A DNA stretch of 64,000 bases from positions 10,310 through 74,309 of the forward strand of contig CAXPEB010000039.1 in the NCBI GenBank assembly GCA_964215915.1, read 5' to 3'. Shown here one piece after another: positions 62,180 to 64,000 of the stretch. Numbering within the stretch: the stretch's first letter is position 1; each line of letters starts with the position of its first letter. Source of the DNA: UBA8524 sp964215915 (GTDB lineage: Bacteria > Bacteroidota > Bacteroidia > UBA8524). The position numbers were made by a program, and so were the translations under genes. The notes under the pieces were generated by a model. The model was not told where the DNA came from. It saw nothing but the letters and a program-made list of their open reading frames with translations, and did not search any database.

Positions 62180-62425
62180 CTAGTCCTGATCCAATCCTGC
62201 CCGTTTGCGAGCCTGTTGCAGAAATTCTTCCTTATTCCACGGGGTAGATGGCCCGGAGTCAATCCCTTTTTGGATCTCTCTACGGAAATACTCCACCTCT
62301 GCCTGTTTCTGTTGTTCCAACAGGCGCAAAGCTTCGCGGATCACTTCACTGGCTGAGTTATACTGACCGGATTCTACCAAACCGGCAATGAACCGGTCGA
62401 AATGCGGATTGAGAGACACATTCAT
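62180..62425 (-). CDS. parD: ParD-type antitoxin
   Basis: 81 residues from the ATG at 62425 (MNVSLNPHFDRFIAGLVESG); the open frame extends 37 codons upstream, but the ParD ribbon-helix-helix homology starts here. The N-terminal strand plus SASEVIREALRLLEQQ forms the DNA-binding ribbon-helix-helix, and the acidic, flexible C-terminus (IQKGIDSGPSTPWNKEEFLQQARKR) wraps the toxin. Such antitoxins also repress their own promoter; an imperfect palindrome lies just upstream at 62458-62486, overlapping the -33 region of a perfect -7 element. Confidence 0.93.
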   Translation of the reverse strand: MNVSLNPHFDRFIAGLVESGQYNSASEVIREALRLLEQQKQAEVEYFRREIQKGIDSGPSTPWNKEEFLQQARKRAGLDQD

Positions 62426-62444
62426 GATTTTCCTTTCTTCTTCA

Positions 62445-62486
62445 CAAAGGTACTTCAAATAACAGGAATTGTTATTCCTGGTTATT
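62445..62486 (-). promoter_or_regulatory. parDE promoter and probable operator
   Basis: On the minus strand TACCTTTG (62445-62452) is a perfect -7 element 20 bases before the parD start. Just upstream, AATAA-AGGAAT (62458-62469) and ATTCCT-TTATT (62474-62486) form an imperfect palindrome around TGTT, where RNA polymerase would contact the -33 region, as expected for autoregulation by the ribbon-helix-helix antitoxin. Confidence 0.6.
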
Positions 62487-62602
62487 GCGAGTGAAGAATG
62501 GACTCCCTGGCTTTGTTCTTTGCCCTCCGAAAACATCTTGGCAGGGAAACTTCTGAAATGCCCTCCCTAGGTTTGTTTTCTTGCTTTTATAAAATGGGAA
62601 AA

Positions 62603-62669
62603 TTTTCCTGAAGGCGGCTTCCTGCCGTACCAGTCTTCGCACGTTTTGCTGCGGCGTGCACGGCAGGAA
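62603..62669. repeat. hairpin-bearing repeat, copy 1
   Basis: The first 19 bases (TTTTCCTGAAGGCGGCTTC, 62603-62621) match 63982-64000 at 18 of 19 positions in direct orientation. A 10-bp stem (TTCCTGCCGT, 62619-62628, with ACGGCAGGAA, 62660-62669) encloses a second stem (GCACG 62639-62643 with CGTGC 62655-62659). The rest of the 62487-62761 gap between parD and the DUF2971 gene has no supported gene. It looks like a dispersed palindromic or mobile-derived element. Confidence 0.55.
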
Positions 62670-62761
62670 AACGGCCTGACGGTAAAGAAGGCCCTATCTC
62701 ATCAATACCCGCAGATTAATTACGGCTCTATTTAACCGGATTGAAAGTTTAGCACCATAGC

Positions 62762-62792
62762 AAAACTTGAACATACTTTATGTAAGTTCAAG
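62762..62792 (-). terminator. terminator overlapping the end of the DUF2971 gene
   Basis: CTTGAAC (62766-62772) pairs with GTTCAAG (62786-62792), with TAC/GTA pairing inside after an A-A mismatch. On the minus strand TTTTGC follows. The stem covers the stop codon at 62778. Confidence 0.6.
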
Positions 62793-63791
62793 CACCTGAA
62801 ATTGAAATTCATGCCTTGATACCCTTGAAAGTGCAATGGGCTTCCTTAGTATTTTAGCCTGTTTTAGGCTCACAATCATCATAAACACAGGTGTCCCTGA
62901 CTCAATTATGTAATCAATTAATTCAGACCTTAAACAAAGCTGGACTCGGGAATTTACTCTTGAACTATCTTTGATATTCACAGTTGTGGGATTGATAGGA
63001 TCATTTTTCCATTCAAACTCTTTACTGAAAAAGTTAGCTCCAAGTGTGATGGATTTAATCGATTTAGAATTGTAGTAGAATTTTCTCGGAATAGCTTTAC
63101 GGTGTGGACGTCTATCCACCATCGGCATTTCTAATTTTTCGTCTGACAGCAATAAGAATCTCCATTCCTTTTCATGGCACCAATTTGTCGATTTCAGAGT
63201 CGTCATGTACAAAACAGAGACCAATTGACTTAAATGGGTCACTGAAATTGGATCAAACTCATCATGATAATTAATGGGAAAAGGACCTCGAAATTTAGGT
63301 CCAAATTCAGAGTGATCAAATTCCAAACAAAAGCCTGAATGGTTTGAATAATAAGACCACATTAATTCGTTATCAGGCACTTCCGTCATACTCAAAATCC
63401 CAAGGTTTCCAAAAACCAAATCCTTGAAGAGGTTTTTTGCTCCCTTGATCAGTTCACTGTATTCATTTCGTATTTCAGAACGAATAAGTTCCATAGGATA
63501 CTCGGGATTAGCATATCGACCCGGATTCATCAACTCAAAGAGGAATTCTTTGTTATCAAACTTTAAAAGCTCGTAGGAACAATCGAGAGGATCATTCAAG
63601 TGTTCCGGCTGAGGCCCAAAAAAGTAGTGCTTCAATAAAGCATCAACTGAATTATCATTCAGGGCATAGTACTTGAATAGATAATTCGGCTGATGAATCA
63701 AATCAGCCTGTGTAGGAACAACCAAAAATCTACCCTGTTTACTTACGCTAAACTTCCAGCCATTCCTTGATTGAAATTCTTGCTCTGTCAT
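62778..63791 (-). CDS. DUF2971 domain protein
   Basis: A 337-residue cytoplasmic protein. The DUF2971 pattern begins at about residue 37 (YLFKYYALNDNSVDALLKHYFFGPQPEHLNDPLDCSY-like) and continues with ILSMTEVPDNELMWSYYSNHSGFCLEFD and, later, WCHEKEWRFLLLSDEKL. Family function is unknown; members are frequent in accessory DNA. Coding sequence is clearly AT-richer by eye than the genes to the left, and the gene lies between two direct repeat copies (62603 and 63982), consistent with transfer. The C-terminal 60 residues (MMIVSLKQAKILRKPIAL) are extra relative to the motif core. Confidence 0.85.
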   Translation of the reverse strand: MTEQEFQSRNGWKFSVSKQGRFLVVPTQADLIHQPNYLFKYYALNDNSVDALLKHYFFGPQPEHLNDPLDCSYELLKFDNKEFLFELMNPGRYANPEYPMELIRSEIRNEYSELIKGAKNLFKDLVFGNLGILSMTEVPDNELMWSYYSNHSGFCLEFDHSEFGPKFRGPFPINYHDEFDPISVTHLSQLVSVLYMTTLKSTNWCHEKEWRFLLLSDEKLEMPMVDRRPHRKAIPRKFYYNSKSIKSITLGANFFSKEFEWKNDPINPTTVNIKDSSRVNSRVQLCLRSELIDYIIESGTPVFMMIVSLKQAKILRKPIALSRVSRHEFQFQVLELT

Positions 63792-63938
63792 TCAATCAAA
63801 TTAAAACATGAAATTGAAAGCTGACTAAAATTTTCAGAATGTCAGGTGCAATTCATCCGGATCAGGATCAATACCTGCGGGCATAGAGACACTTCAATCC
63901 GGTTGAATGCCTTTCGTTCATTGTGTTCTTACTTGGAT

Positions 63939-64000
63939 GCCCATTTTTTACTTGTCTAAAAAATGGGCGAAAAAAGGACAGTTTTCCTGAAGGCGCCTTC
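63939..64000. repeat. hairpin-bearing repeat, copy 2 (runs off the window)
   Basis: A perfect 12-bp stem, GCCCATTTTTTA (63939-63950) with TAAAAAATGGGC (63957-63968), precedes the 19-base segment at 63982-64000 shared with copy 1. The last 12 bases, GAAGGCGCCTTC, are themselves palindromic. The element continues beyond the window. The 63792-63938 stretch holds no gene that I can support. Confidence 0.55.

Noticed and set aside
1..64000. tRNA, rRNA or tmRNA genes
   Set aside because: No T-loop plus acceptor pattern or rRNA signature was found on reading the intergenic regions; almost all sequence is protein coding.

Overview
The window comes from a bacterium of the Bacteroidota (gliding/T9SS lineage; order not resolved, GC near 50 percent by eye). 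The evidence is a complete gldK-gldL-gldM-gldN type IX secretion (T9SS) motor cluster, two PorP/SprF outer membrane proteins, many proteins with T9SS C-terminal sorting domains, and promoters with the Bacteroidota -7 motif TAnnTTTG. I saw no tRNA, rRNA, CRISPR array or transposase.

Left part (1-10140, minus strand): DUF4271 membrane protein, hemD, PorP/SprF, gldK, gldL, gldM and gldN run in one direction, followed by a small AT-rich T9SS cargo gene boxed by two terminators, and then a second gldM-like gene cut by the left edge. A strong hairpin plus T-tract overlaps the gldK stop codon and could separate gldK from gldLMN expression.

Middle part (10145-27894): mostly housekeeping and envelope genes. 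These are hemW; a divergent Fe-S pair (NifU-like scaffold and HscA-type Hsp70) whose chaperone gene leads into two outer membrane protein genes; a tight minus-strand unit queD, 52-residue membrane protein, fabD, GT39-like glycosyltransferase; three tandem related lipoproteins; a T9SS cargo protein; hldD; the overlapping unit metB-like, prsW-like, TIGR02757; and a two-gene unit of unknown envelope proteins.

Right-centre (27979-59864, minus strand): about 32 kb of giant secreted proteins. Six closely spaced genes (59864 to 34463) appear to form one operon: a 1183-residue type B cargo protein with seven tandem cysteine-containing repeats, two giant type A proteins (2665 and 1995 residues), a 1619-residue PKD-rich type B protein, a PorE-like TPR/beta-propeller/OmpA lipoprotein, and PorP/SprF. 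A fifth giant protein (2023 residues), paralogous to the 1995-residue one, follows behind the operon terminator. Together these would be exported by a T9SS whose motor is encoded at the left of the window, with the PorP/SprF and PorE-like proteins serving as outer membrane partners.

Right end (60174-64000): a helical cytoplasmic protein of unknown function, a ParD/ParE toxin-antitoxin pair with an apparent autoregulatory operator, and an AT-rich DUF2971 gene lying between two direct copies of a hairpin-bearing repeat. This end looks like accessory DNA.
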